A stretch of DNA of 64,000 nt from JASJBU01 sp963790775. Lineage in GTDB: Bacteria > Pseudomonadota > Gammaproteobacteria > Chromatiales > Chromatiaceae. Location: NCBI GenBank assembly GCA_963790775.1, contig CAWBPR010000005.1:186001-250000 (forward strand). The letters run 5' to 3'. The position numbers were made by a program, and so were the translations under genes. How positions within the stretch are numbered: position 1 is the stretch's first letter; each line of letters starts with the position of its first letter. Positions 1 to 8,962 of this stretch are shown here, one piece after another. The notes beneath the pieces were generated by a model. It was not told where the DNA came from, searched no databases, and saw only the letters and a program-made list of their open reading frames with translations.

Positions 1-230
1 GTGGTGCAACTTATCAGGTGCCGGTGGAGGTGCGTCCTAACAGGCGTAACTCTCTGGCTATGCGCTGGTTGATTGATGCATCGCGCAAGCGTGGTGAGAA
101 ATCAATGGCCATGCGTCTCGCGGGTGAACTGTTGGATGCCTCGGAGAACAAAGGTGCGGCTGTCAAAAAGAAAGATGACACGCATCGTATGGCGGAAGCT
201 AACAAGGCGTTCTCACACTATCGCTGGTAA
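1..230 (+). CDS. rpsG: Ribosomal protein S7, 3' end only
   Basis: Small-subunit protein S7 nucleates assembly of the 30S head by binding the 3' major domain of 16S rRNA. Only the last 75 codons are present; the gene begins before the window. The fragment opens in frame with GATYQVPVEVRP, a hallmark S7 stretch, and continues into RRNSLAMRWL and ANKAFSHYRW, the usual C-terminal region. Its position just ahead of fusA is the standard str-operon order, so rpsL is expected immediately upstream. Confidence 0.95.
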   Translation, partial: GATYQVPVEVRPNRRNSLAMRWLIDASRKRGEKSMAMRLAGELLDASENKGAAVKKKDDTHRMAEANKAFSHYRW

Positions 231-274
231 GCGGTTTAACCCTAACTTAAGCTCTTTAAAAACAGGTTTGTAAC

Positions 275-2371
275 GTGGCACGGAAAACTCCTATCGAGCG
301 CTATCGCAATATCGGGATCATGGCGCACATCGATGCTGGTAAGACGACGACTACTGAGCGTGTGCTTTATTACACCGGTGTTTCTCACAAAATCGGTGAA
401 GTGCATGATGGCGCCGCCACCATGGACTGGATGGAGCAGGAGCAGGAGCGTGGTATAACCATCACCTCAGCGGCCACGACCTGTTTCTGGAGCGGTATGG
501 GCAAGCAGTTTGCCGAGCACCGCTTCAACATCATCGATACCCCCGGGCATGTGGACTTCACGATTGAGGTGGAGCGCTCTTTGCGTGTTCTGGATGGTGC
601 GGTTTTCGTGCTTTGCGCGGTTGGTGGTGTAGAGCCACAGTCGGAAACTGTCTGGCGTCAAGCCAATAAGTACCGTGTCCCTCGGATGGCTTTCGTCAAC
701 AAGATGGACCGTATGGGCGCAAACTTTTTCCGGGTGGTTGGACAACTGAAAGACCGTCTTGGCGCCAATGCGGTGCCGATTCAGGTGCCAGTGGGTGCCG
801 AAGAGGGCTTTCAGGGACTGGTGGACCTGGTGAAAATGAAATCCGTGGTCTGGTCCGAGCAAAACATGGGTGTGGAATTCGCCTACGAAGAGATTCCTGC
901 CGATCTTGTTGATACTTGCAACGAGTGGCGCGAGCGTATGGTCGAGGCGGCTGCCGAAGGCTCAGACGAGCTGATGGAAAAGTACCTCGAAGACGGTGAG
1001 TTGTCAGAAGCTGAGATCCTTGAAGGTTTGCGTGTGCGTACCCTGAGGCTTGAGATTGTGCCTGTTACCTGCGGTTCCGCGTTCAAGAATAAGGGCGTAC
1101 AGGCGGTCCTCGATAAAGTGATCGAATTGATGCCTTCCCCTGTCGATGTGCCGGCGATTCGCGGTGTACTCGATGATGCAGATGAAACCGAAGCAGCGCG
1201 ACCTTCAAGTGACAATGCACCCTTTGCAGCATTGGCCTTCAAGATTGCGACTGATCCCTTCGTTGGCACCTTGACATTTTTCCGGGCTTACTCAGGAGTG
1301 CTTAAGTCGGGTGATACGGTCTACAACCCGGTTAAGGGCAAGAAGGAGCGTATCGGCCGAATTCTCCAGATGCACTCCAACTCACGCGAAGAGATAAAAG
1401 AGGTTTATGCTGGCGATATCGCTGCGGCAGTGGGCCTGAAGGATGTGACTACCGGAGAGACACTGTGCTCTCTGAGCGAGCCAATCACGCTTGAGCGTAT
1501 GGAGTTCCCGGAGCCGGTTATTGCTGTGGCGGTGGAACCCAAGACCAAGACCGACCAGGAGAAGATGGGTATTGCGCTGTCCAAGCTGGCACAGGAAGAT
1601 CCGTCTTTCAGAGTGAGTAGTGACGAGGAATCCGGACAGACCATCATCGCGGGTATGGGTGAGTTGCACCTGGATATCATTGTCGATCGCATGAGACGTG
1701 AGTTTAAGGTGGATGCAAACGTAGGCGCACCACAGGTGGCCTACCGTGAAACTATCCGCACCGCTGTAGAACAGGAAGGTAAGTTCGTCAGGCAGTCAGG
1801 TGGTCGTGGTCAGTATGGTCATGTCTATCTGCGCATCGAGCCGCAGAAAGCGGGCGTCGGTTATGAGTTCGTGAATGAGATTGTCGGTGGTGTGGTTCCA
1901 AGAGAATATATACCTGCTGTTGACAAGGGTGTGCAGGAGGCCATGAGGAATGGCGTGATTGCTGGTTATCCTGTGGTGGATGTGAAGGTCACCCTGTATG
2001 ACGGTTCCTACCATGACGTGGACTCGAATGAAATGGCGTTCAAGGTGGCTGGCTCCATGTGTTTTAAAGAAGGCGTCAAGAAGGCCAAGCCAGTTCTGCT
2101 TGAACCGATGATGAAGGTTGAAGTGGTCACGCCTGAAGAGTATATGGGTGATGTGATGGGTGATCTGAGCAGTCGCCGGGGTATGGTTCAGGGTATGGAT
2201 GATTCTCCAGCAGGCAAACAGATCAAGGCTGAGGTTCCATTGTCTGAAATGTTCGGCTATGCGACCGATCTGCGTTCTGCAACGCAGGGCCGCGCCAACT
2301 ACAGCATGGAATTTGCAAAGTATTCAGAGGTGCCAGCAAGTATTGCTGACGCCGTTTCCAAGAAACAGTAA
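275..2371 (+). CDS. fusA: Elongation factor G
   Basis: Translocation GTPase that moves tRNA and mRNA through the ribosome and helps recycle ribosomes with RRF. At 698 residues it has normal family length. The G1 motif AHIDAGKT lies at residues 17-24, followed by DTPGH and NKMD, then the EF-G domains II to V ending with a region containing GYATDLRSATQGRA. The start is GTG; the product MARKTPIERYRNIGIM matches the normal EF-G N-terminus. It sits between rpsG and tuf in classic str-operon order. Confidence 0.98.
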   Translation: MARKTPIERYRNIGIMAHIDAGKTTTTERVLYYTGVSHKIGEVHDGAATMDWMEQEQERGITITSAATTCFWSGMGKQFAEHRFNIIDTPGHVDFTIEVERSLRVLDGAVFVLCAVGGVEPQSETVWRQANKYRVPRMAFVNKMDRMGANFFRVVGQLKDRLGANAVPIQVPVGAEEGFQGLVDLVKMKSVVWSEQNMGVEFAYEEIPADLVDTCNEWRERMVEAAAEGSDELMEKYLEDGELSEAEILEGLRVRTLRLEIVPVTCGSAFKNKGVQAVLDKVIELMPSPVDVPAIRGVLDDADETEAARPSSDNAPFAALAFKIATDPFVGTLTFFRAYSGVLKSGDTVYNPVKGKKERIGRILQMHSNSREEIKEVYAGDIAAAVGLKDVTTGETLCSLSEPITLERMEFPEPVIAVAVEPKTKTDQEKMGIALSKLAQEDPSFRVSSDEESGQTIIAGMGELHLDIIVDRMRREFKVDANVGAPQVAYRETIRTAVEQEGKFVRQSGGRGQYGHVYLRIEPQKAGVGYEFVNEIVGGVVPREYIPAVDKGVQEAMRNGVIAGYPVVDVKVTLYDGSYHDVDSNEMAFKVAGSMCFKEGVKKAKPVLLEPMMKVEVVTPEEYMGDVMGDLSSRRGMVQGMDDSPAGKQIKAEVPLSEMFGYATDLRSATQGRANYSMEFAKYSEVPASIADAVSKKQ

Positions 2372-2391
2372 TCGGGTATAGGGGTAGCGCT

Positions 2392-3582
2392 GTGTCCAAG
2401 GCAAAATTCGAACGCAAAAAACCGCATGTCAATGTGGGAACGATCGGTCACGTCGACCATGGAAAGACCACGTTGACGGCGGCGATCACCTCAGTCCAGG
2501 CGGCCAAATTTGGTGGCGAGAAGCGCGCCTTCGATCAAATCGATAATGCCCCGGAAGAGCGCGAGCGTGGTATCACCATCGCCACCGCGCATGTGGAGTA
2601 CGAAACGGCAAAGCGCCACTACGCGCACGTTGACTGCCCCGGGCATGCGGACTATGTGAAGAACATGATCACTGGTGCGGCGCAGATGGACGGCGCAATC
2701 CTGGTGGTGTCAGCCGCCGATGGCCCAATGCCGCAGACCCGGGAGCACATCCTGCTGTCGCGTCAGGTGGGTGTGCCCTACGTGATTGTCTACCTGAACA
2801 AGGCGGACATGGTGGACGACGAAGAGCTGCTGGAACTGGTTGAAATGGAAGTGCGCGAGCTGCTCGACAGCTACGATTTCCCGGGTGACGACACCCCGAT
2901 CATCGTCGGTTCGGCGCTGAAGGCGCTGGAAGGCGACGAATCCGAGCTGGGCAGCCAGTCTATCGACAAACTGATGGATGCCCTGGACAACTACATCCCG
3001 GAACCGAAACGCGCCATCGACGGCCCGTTCCTGATGCCGATTGAAGATGTGTTCTCCATCTCCGGACGCGGCACGGTAGTCACTGGACGTATCGAGCGTG
3101 GCGTGGTGAAGGTCGGTGAAGAGATCGCGATCGTCGGCATCAAAGACACGGTCAAGACGGTATGCACCGGCGTGGAAATGTTCCGCAAGCTGCTGGACCA
3201 GGGTGAAGCAGGCGACAACGTTGGCGTACTGCTGCGTGGCACCAAGCGTGATGAAGTCGAGCGTGGACAGGTCCTGGCGAAGCCGGGCAGCATCACCCCG
3301 CACACCCACTTTGAATGTGAAGTGTACGTCCTGAGTAAAGATGAAGGTGGGCGTCACACCCCGTTCTTCGCCAATTACCGGCCACAGTTTTACTTCCGGA
3401 CCACCGACGTCACCGGCGCCTGCGACCTGCCGGAGGGCGTGGAGATGGTAATGCCGGGAGACAACGTAAAGATGACCGTCAAGCTGATCGCGCCGATCGC
3501 GATGGAAGAGGGTCTGCGCTTTGCGATTCGTGAAGGCGGCCGGACCGTAGGGGCCGGCGTGGTCTCTAAGATTATCGAGTAA
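2392..3582 (+). CDS. tuf: Elongation factor Tu
   Basis: GTPase that delivers aminoacyl-tRNA to the ribosomal A site. It is 396 residues long, with GHVDHGKT at residues 19-26, DCPGHADYVKNM and NKADM intact, and C-terminal barrel domains ending GAGVVSKIIE. The start is GTG. Base composition is unlike the neighbours: one line counted by hand (2701-2760) is 41/60 G+C, against 27/60 for rpsJ at 3601-3660, and synonymous sites favour CTG, GGC and CGC. This would fit concerted evolution with a second tuf copy elsewhere, or very strong expression bias; the second copy is not in the window. Confidence 0.98.
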   Translation: MSKAKFERKKPHVNVGTIGHVDHGKTTLTAAITSVQAAKFGGEKRAFDQIDNAPEERERGITIATAHVEYETAKRHYAHVDCPGHADYVKNMITGAAQMDGAILVVSAADGPMPQTREHILLSRQVGVPYVIVYLNKADMVDDEELLELVEMEVRELLDSYDFPGDDTPIIVGSALKALEGDESELGSQSIDKLMDALDNYIPEPKRAIDGPFLMPIEDVFSISGRGTVVTGRIERGVVKVGEEIAIVGIKDTVKTVCTGVEMFRKLLDQGEAGDNVGVLLRGTKRDEVERGQVLAKPGSITPHTHFECEVYVLSKDEGGRHTPFFANYRPQFYFRTTDVTGACDLPEGVEMVMPGDNVKMTVKLIAPIAMEEGLRFAIREGGRTVGAGVVSKIIE

Positions 3583-3587
3583 GTGTA

Positions 3588-3899
3588 ATGGCAAACCAGA
3601 GAATTCGTATTCGTCTGAAAGCGTTCGATCATCGGCTGATTGATCAGTCAGCACGTGAAATCGTTGAAACAGCCAAGCGCACGGGCGCCCTGGTGCGTGG
3701 GCCGATTCCAATGCCGACCAAGAAAGAGCGTTTTACTGTGCTGATCTCACCACATGTGAATAAAGATGCGCGTGATCAGTATGAAATTAGAACACACAAA
3801 CGCCTGCTGGATATTGTCGAACCAACCGACAAAACCGTAGATGCACTGATGAAGCTCGATTTGGCTGCCGGCGTAGACGTGCAGATCAAACTGAACTGA
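3588..3899 (+). CDS. rpsJ: Ribosomal protein S10
   Basis: S10 lies in the 30S head and also forms NusB-S10 in antitermination complexes. The 103-residue product begins MANQRIRIRLKAFDHRLID, a near-invariant S10 start. It begins only five bases after the tuf stop, so there is no room for a separate S10 promoter or the long L4-responsive leader known in E. coli; the str and S10 operons appear fused here. Confidence 0.98.
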   Translation: MANQRIRIRLKAFDHRLIDQSAREIVETAKRTGALVRGPIPMPTKKERFTVLISPHVNKDARDQYEIRTHKRLLDIVEPTDKTVDALMKLDLAAGVDVQIKLN

Positions 3900-3910
3900 G
3901 GTTAAGAACG

Positions 3911-4561
3911 ATGACGATTGGAGTAGTCGGACGTAAAGCTGGAATGACTCGTGTATTCACTGATGATGGTGTTTCCGTTCCGGTAACCGTCATTGAAGTG
4001 GAGCCAAACAGAGTATCACAGCTGAAGACCGCTGATGTAGATGGTTATCTGGCGATACAGCTGACAACTGGCACGCGAAAGGCTTCCAGAGTGAACAAGG
4101 CCGCAGCCGGACATTTTTCCAAGGCTGGTGTTGAAGCAGGGTCTGGGCTCTGGGAATTTCGACTCGCTGAAGGTGAGGCGGAAGGGCTTGAGCTTGGCAG
4201 TGAAATCAAGGCGGATGTTTTTAGCGCGGGTCAACTTGTCGATGTGCGCGGTCAGACTCAGGGCAAAGGCTTTCAGGGCGGTGTGAAGCGTCACAACTTC
4301 CGCATGCAGGATGCAACCCATGGTAACTCACTTTCCCATCGCGCCCCAGGATCCATCGGTCAGTGTCAGACGCCAGGCCGAGTAGTCAAAGGCAAGAAAA
4401 TGGCGGGGCACATGGGTGCTGTGCAGCGCAGCCAGCAGAATCTTGAAGTGGTGCGTGTCGATACAGAACGCAATCTGATTCTCGTGAGAGGTGCGGTCCC
4501 CGGTTCCAAAGGCGGTAATGTCATTGTTACGCCGGCGATCAAGATGAAGAATAAAGGGTGA
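3911..4561 (+). CDS. rplC: Ribosomal protein L3
   Basis: L3 is an early 50S assembly protein whose loop reaches toward the peptidyl-transferase centre. The 216-residue product carries GKGFQGGVKRHNFRMQDATHG, where the gammaproteobacterial methylated glutamine would lie, and ends in a basic tail IKMKNKG. It is second in the S10 order and its stop overlaps the GTG just upstream of the rplD start. Confidence 0.97.
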   Translation: MTIGVVGRKAGMTRVFTDDGVSVPVTVIEVEPNRVSQLKTADVDGYLAIQLTTGTRKASRVNKAAAGHFSKAGVEAGSGLWEFRLAEGEAEGLELGSEIKADVFSAGQLVDVRGQTQGKGFQGGVKRHNFRMQDATHGNSLSHRAPGSIGQCQTPGRVVKGKKMAGHMGAVQRSQQNLEVVRVDTERNLILVRGAVPGSKGGNVIVTPAIKMKNKG

Positions 4562-4566
4562 TTCTG

Positions 4567-5181
4567 ATGGATCTCAATGTTCAATCAACTGGTGGTGATA
4601 CCCAGACGATCCAGGTTTCCGATGCAGTGTTTGCAGCTGATCTTAAGGAAGGCCTGATTCATCAGGTAGTAACAGCGCATATGGCAGGTGCCCGTGCAGG
4701 CACAAAGGCTCAAAAAAATCGCTCAGCAGTGAGCGGTGGTGGAGCCAAGCCTTGGAGACAGAAAGGTACCGGCCGTGCACGGTCAGGCACCAGCCGCAGT
4801 CCTATCTGGCGTAGCGGTGGTGTGACTTTTGCGGCTACACCGCGCAGTTACTCACAGAAAATCAACCGTAAGATGTATCGTGGTGCTATCTGTTCGATCC
4901 TCTCTGAGTTGGTAAGGCAGGATAGGCTGGTTGTAGCGAACGATTTCAGTGTGTCTGCTCCCAAGACCAAAGAACTGGTTGGGAAGCTAAATCAGCTGAA
5001 CCTGAAGGATGTTTTATTGGTTTGTGAGAATCCGGATGAGAATCTATATCTAGCCGCACGCAATCTCTACGGTGTTGATGTTCGTGATGTTGCAGAAATT
5101 GATCCGGTCAGCCTTATTGCCTATGAAAAAGTGCTTGTCACTGAATCAGCACTAAAGAAGATTGAGGAGCGTTTGGCATGA
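4567..5181 (+). CDS. rplD: Ribosomal protein L4
   Basis: L4 lines the peptide exit tunnel and, in E. coli, represses its own operon. The open frame extends to a GTG inside the end of rplC, but the ATG three codons later gives MDLNVQSTGG and a 204-residue protein close to the usual length, so that start is chosen. The tunnel-loop sequence with GGGAKPWRQKGTGRARSG and SPIWRSGGVTFA is clear. It overlaps rplW by four bases (ATGA). Confidence 0.96.
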   Translation: MDLNVQSTGGDTQTIQVSDAVFAADLKEGLIHQVVTAHMAGARAGTKAQKNRSAVSGGGAKPWRQKGTGRARSGTSRSPIWRSGGVTFAATPRSYSQKINRKMYRGAICSILSELVRQDRLVVANDFSVSAPKTKELVGKLNQLNLKDVLLVCENPDENLYLAARNLYGVDVRDVAEIDPVSLIAYEKVLVTESALKKIEERLA

Positions 5182-5474
5182 ACAACGAACGTCTGATGAC
5201 ATTGTTGTTGAGTCCGGTTGTCTCGGAAAAAAGCAGTATCGCAGCAGATGCCAATGGGCAATATACCTTCCGGGTGGCGACTGATGCGAGTAAACGTGAA
5301 ATTGCACGGGCAGTCGAGAAGATGTTCGATGTAAAAGTCGACCGTGTTCAGGTTGTCAATGTCAAGGGTAAAAAGAAACGTTTTGGTGCTGTCCAAGGTC
5401 GGCGTTCCGACTGGAGAAAAGCATACGTACGTCTAAAGCCCGGTAGTGAAATTGATTTCACTGCAGGCGCCTGA
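5178..5474 (+). CDS. rplW: Ribosomal protein L23
   Basis: L23 sits at the tunnel exit and docks trigger factor and SRP. The 98-residue product contains PVVSEKSS near the N-terminus and the basic loop KVDRVQVVNVKGKKKRFG, both typical of the family. Translational coupling to rplD is likely because of the ATGA overlap. Confidence 0.97.
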   Translation: MNNERLMTLLLSPVVSEKSSIAADANGQYTFRVATDASKREIARAVEKMFDVKVDRVQVVNVKGKKKRFGAVQGRRSDWRKAYVRLKPGSEIDFTAGA

Positions 5475-5498
5475 ACTTAAGTATACGGGATTGAGAGA

Positions 5499-6326
5499 AT
5501 GGCAGTCGTAAAAACTAAACCGACATCACCCGGGCGGCGCTTTGTGGTGAATGTTGTCAATGCAGACCTTCACAAAGGTGCGCCCCACGGACCTTTGTTG
5601 GATAAAAAGACAAAGAATGGCGGCCGCAACAATAAAGGTCGCATCACTACGCGTCACCGTGGTGGAGGTCATAAGCAACGCTATAGGATTATCGATTTCA
5701 AGCGCAACAAGCAAGGTATTCCTGCTGTTGTTGAGAGGCTGGAATATGATCCAAATCGGACCGCGCACATTGCCCTTATCCGGTATGCTGATGGTGAACG
5801 GAGTTACATCATTGCACCCAGAAGATTGGCTGCCGGCGATGAAATTCAGAGTGGCGTAGACGCGCCTATAAAAATAGGCAACTGCCTGTCGTTGAGGAAC
5901 ATCCCGATTGGTTCAGTGGTTCACTGTATCGAAATGAAGCCAGGTAAGGGCGCGCAACTCGCGCGGTCAGCCGGCGCTTCTGTGCAATTGGTTGCGCGGG
6001 AAGGCGATAATGCAACCCTGCGGTTGCGTTCAGGAGAAATGCGCAAGGTTCCCGCTGACTGCCGAGCTGTTATCGGTGAAGTCTCAAATTCAGAACACAA
6101 CCTGGCGTCACTAGGCAAAGCTGGTGCAAAACGCTGGAAAGGTATTCGTCCAACCGTACGCGGAGTTGCGATGAATCCGGTTGATCATCCACATGGAGGT
6201 GGTGAGGGAAGGACCTCAGGTGGACGTCACCCAGTTTCTCCTTGGGGTGTACCAACCAAGGGATTCAAGACTCGATCCAACAAACGTACGGACAAAATGA
6301 TCGTACGTCGTAGAAACCGTAAATAA
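5499..6326 (+). CDS. rplB: Ribosomal protein L2
   Basis: L2 is a core 50S protein needed for subunit association and peptidyl transfer. The 275-residue protein has the RHRGGGHKQRYRIIDFKR block near residue 55 and the conserved C-terminal NPVDHPHGGGEGR, which includes the functionally important histidine. Length and ending are as expected. It follows rplW by 24 bases. Confidence 0.98.
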   Translation: MAVVKTKPTSPGRRFVVNVVNADLHKGAPHGPLLDKKTKNGGRNNKGRITTRHRGGGHKQRYRIIDFKRNKQGIPAVVERLEYDPNRTAHIALIRYADGERSYIIAPRRLAAGDEIQSGVDAPIKIGNCLSLRNIPIGSVVHCIEMKPGKGAQLARSAGASVQLVAREGDNATLRLRSGEMRKVPADCRAVIGEVSNSEHNLASLGKAGAKRWKGIRPTVRGVAMNPVDHPHGGGEGRTSGGRHPVSPWGVPTKGFKTRSNKRTDKMIVRRRNRK

Positions 6327-6342
6327 ATTAGGGGTTAGCGCC

Positions 6343-6612
6343 GTGCCACGTTCAATTAGGAAAGGGCCTTTCGTAGACCATCATCTGGCAAAGAAGGTGG
6401 ATGAGGCTGTAGCACAGAACAATAAGCGTCCGATAAAGACATGGTCCCGGAGATCACTGGTTCTGCCGGAGATGATAGGATTGACCATCGCTGTTCATAA
6501 TGGTCGCCAGCATGTTCCCGTACTGGTTTCTGAGAATATGGTCGGACACAAACTTGGTGAGTTCGCGCTGACCCGAACCTACCGTGGACATTCGGCTGAT
6601 AGGAAATCCTAA
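6343..6612 (+). CDS. rpsS: Ribosomal protein S19
   Basis: S19 pairs with S13 in the 30S head near the A-site finger of 23S rRNA. The 89-residue protein begins MPRSIRKGPFVDHHLAKKV and has TWSRRSLVLPEMIGLTIAV, both diagnostic. It uses a GTG start preceded by a GGGGTTAG-type purine stretch. Order rplB-rpsS-rplV is standard. Confidence 0.97.
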   Translation: MPRSIRKGPFVDHHLAKKVDEAVAQNNKRPIKTWSRRSLVLPEMIGLTIAVHNGRQHVPVLVSENMVGHKLGEFALTRTYRGHSADRKS

Positions 6613-6626
6613 ATCTGGGGTTCAAG

Positions 6627-6959
6627 ATGCAAACAACAGCAAAATTGAGACACGCGCGACTCGCAGCGCAGAAGGGCCGCTTGGTTGCAGACCAGATCCG
6701 TGGTCTGCCCGTGGAGCAGGCCCTGGATATTCTTGCATTCAGCAAGAAGAAGGGTGCGATTCTGGTCAAGAAGGTTCTTGAGTCAGCAATTGCCAATGCC
6801 GAACACAACGAAGGTGCAGACGTTGATGAACTTAAGGTTTCTGCAGTGAGCGTTGATGAAGGGCCTACCATGAAGCGTATTCGTGCCCGTGCTAAAGGAC
6901 GGGCATCTAGAATTCTCAAACGCACCAGTCATATTAATGTGACTGTTGCGGACAAGTAA
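6627..6959 (+). CDS. rplV: Ribosomal protein L22
   Basis: L22 has a long beta-hairpin that reaches the exit tunnel and is a classic macrolide-resistance site. The 110-residue product shows RLVADQIRGLPVEQALDIL and the hairpin with GPTMKRIRARAKGRASRI followed by KRTSHI. No deletion in the hairpin is apparent. Spacing to rpsS is 14 bases. Confidence 0.97.
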   Translation: MQTTAKLRHARLAAQKGRLVADQIRGLPVEQALDILAFSKKKGAILVKKVLESAIANAEHNEGADVDELKVSAVSVDEGPTMKRIRARAKGRASRILKRTSHINVTVADK

Positions 6960-6977
6960 TAGGCAAGAGAGACCGAT

Positions 6978-7661
6978 ATGGGGCAGAAAGTACATCCAAT
7001 AGGAATAAGGCTTGGCATCGTCAAAGATTGGACATCCAAGTGGTATGCTGATTCCAGGCAGTTTGCAGATCTTCTCAACAGTGATCTAGAGGTTCGTGAG
7101 TACCTGAAGAAGCGTCTCTCCCAGGCATCGGTCAGTCGTATTCAGATAGACCGACCCGCGAATAATGCCCATATTACTGTGCATACCGCGCGTCCAGGCC
7201 TGGTTATCGGTAAAAAAGGCGAGGACATTGATGCGCTGCGCGCCGAGGTATCAGAGATGATGGGTGTCCCGGTGCATATGAGTATCGAAGAAATTCGTAA
7301 GCCTGAACTCGATGCGCAACTTGTTGCAGAAGGAATCGCACAGCAGCTTGAACGACGTGTGATGTTTCGTCGGGCCATGAAACGCTCTGTTCAGAATGCC
7401 ATGCGCCTGGGTGCGGAAGGCATCAAGGTCAATATTGGTGGACGTTTGAATGGTGCTGAGATTGCGCGCTCTGAATGGTACCGTGAGGGTCGCGTACCCC
7501 TGCATACACTGCGTGCGGATATTGATTACGGTTTTGCTGAAGCAAATACCACCTATGGAATAATTGGCGTGAAAGTCTGGATCTTTAAAGGTGAGGTATA
7601 TGGTGAAGGCGAGCAAGGCTCAACTGAATCCAAACCGCAGGGCTCCGCTAAAAGGTCATAA
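6978..7661 (+). CDS. rpsC: Ribosomal protein S3
   Basis: S3 is part of the mRNA entry helicase of the 30S subunit. The 227-residue product begins MGQKVHPIGIRLGI, carries the KH-domain GXXG loop as GKKG in PGLVIGKKGEDIDALR, and has the C-terminal domain with GAEIARSEWYREGRVPLHTLRADIDYG (quoted in part here as GAEIARSEWYREGRVP). The C-terminal tail is short and basic. Confidence 0.97.
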   Translation: MGQKVHPIGIRLGIVKDWTSKWYADSRQFADLLNSDLEVREYLKKRLSQASVSRIQIDRPANNAHITVHTARPGLVIGKKGEDIDALRAEVSEMMGVPVHMSIEEIRKPELDAQLVAEGIAQQLERRVMFRRAMKRSVQNAMRLGAEGIKVNIGGRLNGAEIARSEWYREGRVPLHTLRADIDYGFAEANTTYGIIGVKVWIFKGEVYGEGEQGSTESKPQGSAKRS

Positions 7662-7663
7662 CA

Positions 7664-8077
7664 ATGTTACAACCAAAACGAACTAAATTTCGCAAACAAC
7701 ACAAAGGGCGTAACCGGGGTCTAGCTACAACCGGCTGTAATGTCTCGTTTGGTGAGTTTGGTCTGAAAGCAACCGGTCGTGGACGTATTACTGCACGGCA
7801 GATTGAGTCGGCGCGTCGTACTATAACCCGTCATGTAAAGCGTGGTGGTAAGTTATGGATACGTATCTTTCCAGATAAACCTATTACCAAAAAGCCACTT
7901 GAAGTACGTCAAGGCAAGGGTAAGGGCAATGTTGAATACTGGGTTGCACAGATCCAACCTGGAAGGGTGCTCTACGAAATTGAAGGTATTTCAGAAGAGG
8001 TAGCTCGTGAAGCCTTTGCATTGGCGGCAGCCAAGCTTCCGATTGCAACCTCCTTCGTAAAGCGGACGGTGATGTAA
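7664..8077 (+). CDS. rplP: Ribosomal protein L16
   Basis: L16 positions the acceptor arm of A-site tRNA in the 50S subunit. The 137-residue protein begins MLQPKRTKFRKQHKGRNRG and contains RTITRHVKRGGKLWIRIFPDKP, both characteristic (each quoted in part). It starts two bases after rpsC and its TAA shares a base with the rpmC ATG, so the genes are translationally coupled. Confidence 0.97.
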   Translation: MLQPKRTKFRKQHKGRNRGLATTGCNVSFGEFGLKATGRGRITARQIESARRTITRHVKRGGKLWIRIFPDKPITKKPLEVRQGKGKGNVEYWVAQIQPGRVLYEIEGISEEVAREAFALAAAKLPIATSFVKRTVM

Positions 8078-8277
8078 TGAAAGCAAGTGAATTACGTGTA
8101 AAGACTCCCCAGGAGTTGAACGGCAGCCTGGAAGGATTGCTCAAAGAACAATTCAATCTCCGTATGCAGAAGGGGACAGGGCAGTTGAGTCGGCCGTCCC
8201 GTATGAATGAAGTACGTAAAGAGATTGCACGGATTAAGACAGTGTTGAACGAACAGAAGTCGAGTGACGCATCATGA
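8077..8277 (+). CDS. rpmC: Ribosomal protein L29
   Basis: L29 lies near the tunnel exit beside L23. The 66-residue product has the family pattern MKASELRVKTPQEL with LKEQFNLRMQKGTGQL and the C-terminal VRKEIARIKTVLNE helix. It overlaps rplP by one base and rpsQ by four. Confidence 0.96.
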   Translation: MKASELRVKTPQELNGSLEGLLKEQFNLRMQKGTGQLSRPSRMNEVRKEIARIKTVLNEQKSSDAS

Positions 8278-8534
8278 GTGAACAGGAAGCGAATAATCGC
8301 ACACTGACCGGCCTTGTGGTCAGCGATTCAATGGATAAATCGATTACCGTTGTTGCAGAACGCCGGGTCAAGCACCCTGTATATGGCAAAATTATGCGCC
8401 GTTCGACAAAAGTCCATGCACACGATGAAGCGAATGAGTGCAATAAGGGTGATACGGTAATGGTGGAGCAGTGTCGTCCATTGTCGAAAACGAAAACTTG
8501 GCGCTTGGTAAAAATCTTGGAACGTGCGAACTGA
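8274..8534 (+). CDS. rpsQ: Ribosomal protein S17
   Basis: S17 is a primary 16S rRNA binder in the 30S body. The 86-residue product has the OB-fold signature LTGLVVSDSMDKSITVVAER, then VKHPVYGKIMRRSTKVHAHDE and CRPLSKTKTWRLV. The start overlaps the rpmC stop as ATGA. It ends the S10 section; rplN opens the spc section 50 bases later. Confidence 0.97.
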   Translation: MSEQEANNRTLTGLVVSDSMDKSITVVAERRVKHPVYGKIMRRSTKVHAHDEANECNKGDTVMVEQCRPLSKTKTWRLVKILERAN

Positions 8535-8584
8535 GTTTTAACGATCCTGGGCATCAAATATTCAATCAATTTTAGGGCATAACC

Positions 8585-8953
8585 ATGATTCAGATGCAGA
8601 CAAACCTGAATGTGGCCGATAACAGCGGTGCACGACGTGTACAGTGCATTAAGGTGCTAGGCGGCTCACATCGCCGCTACGCAGGTATCGGAGACATTAT
8701 CAAAGTCAGTATCAAAGATGCGATACCACGGGGCAAGGTCAAAAAAGGCGATGTATATAATGCCGTTGTTGTTCGCACCAAAAAGGGTGTCAGACGCCCT
8801 GATGGATCGATCATCCGGTTCGATACCAATGCAGCTGTTCTTTTGAATAATCAGCATCAACCAATTGGTACCCGTATTTTCGGGCCAGTTACCCGTGAAT
8901 TGAGAAGTGAGCGTTTCATGAAGATCATCTCACTTGCTCCAGAGGTTTTGTGA
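8585..8953 (+). CDS. rplN: Ribosomal protein L14
   Basis: L14 is at the subunit interface and contacts 16S helix 14. The 122-residue product begins MIQMQTNLNVADNSGARRV and includes GDIIKVSIKDAIPRGKVKKGDV and GTRIFGPVTRELR, all hallmark stretches (second quoted loosely). The 50 bases upstream hold no clear promoter. Confidence 0.97.
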   Translation: MIQMQTNLNVADNSGARRVQCIKVLGGSHRRYAGIGDIIKVSIKDAIPRGKVKKGDVYNAVVVRTKKGVRRPDGSIIRFDTNAAVLLNNQHQPIGTRIFGPVTRELRSERFMKIISLAPEVL

Positions 8954-8962
8954 GGTATCGTT

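Noticed and set aside
2710..3711. 333-codon open frame antisense to tuf
   Set aside because: Composition shadow of the G+C-rich tuf gene; no recognisable protein features.
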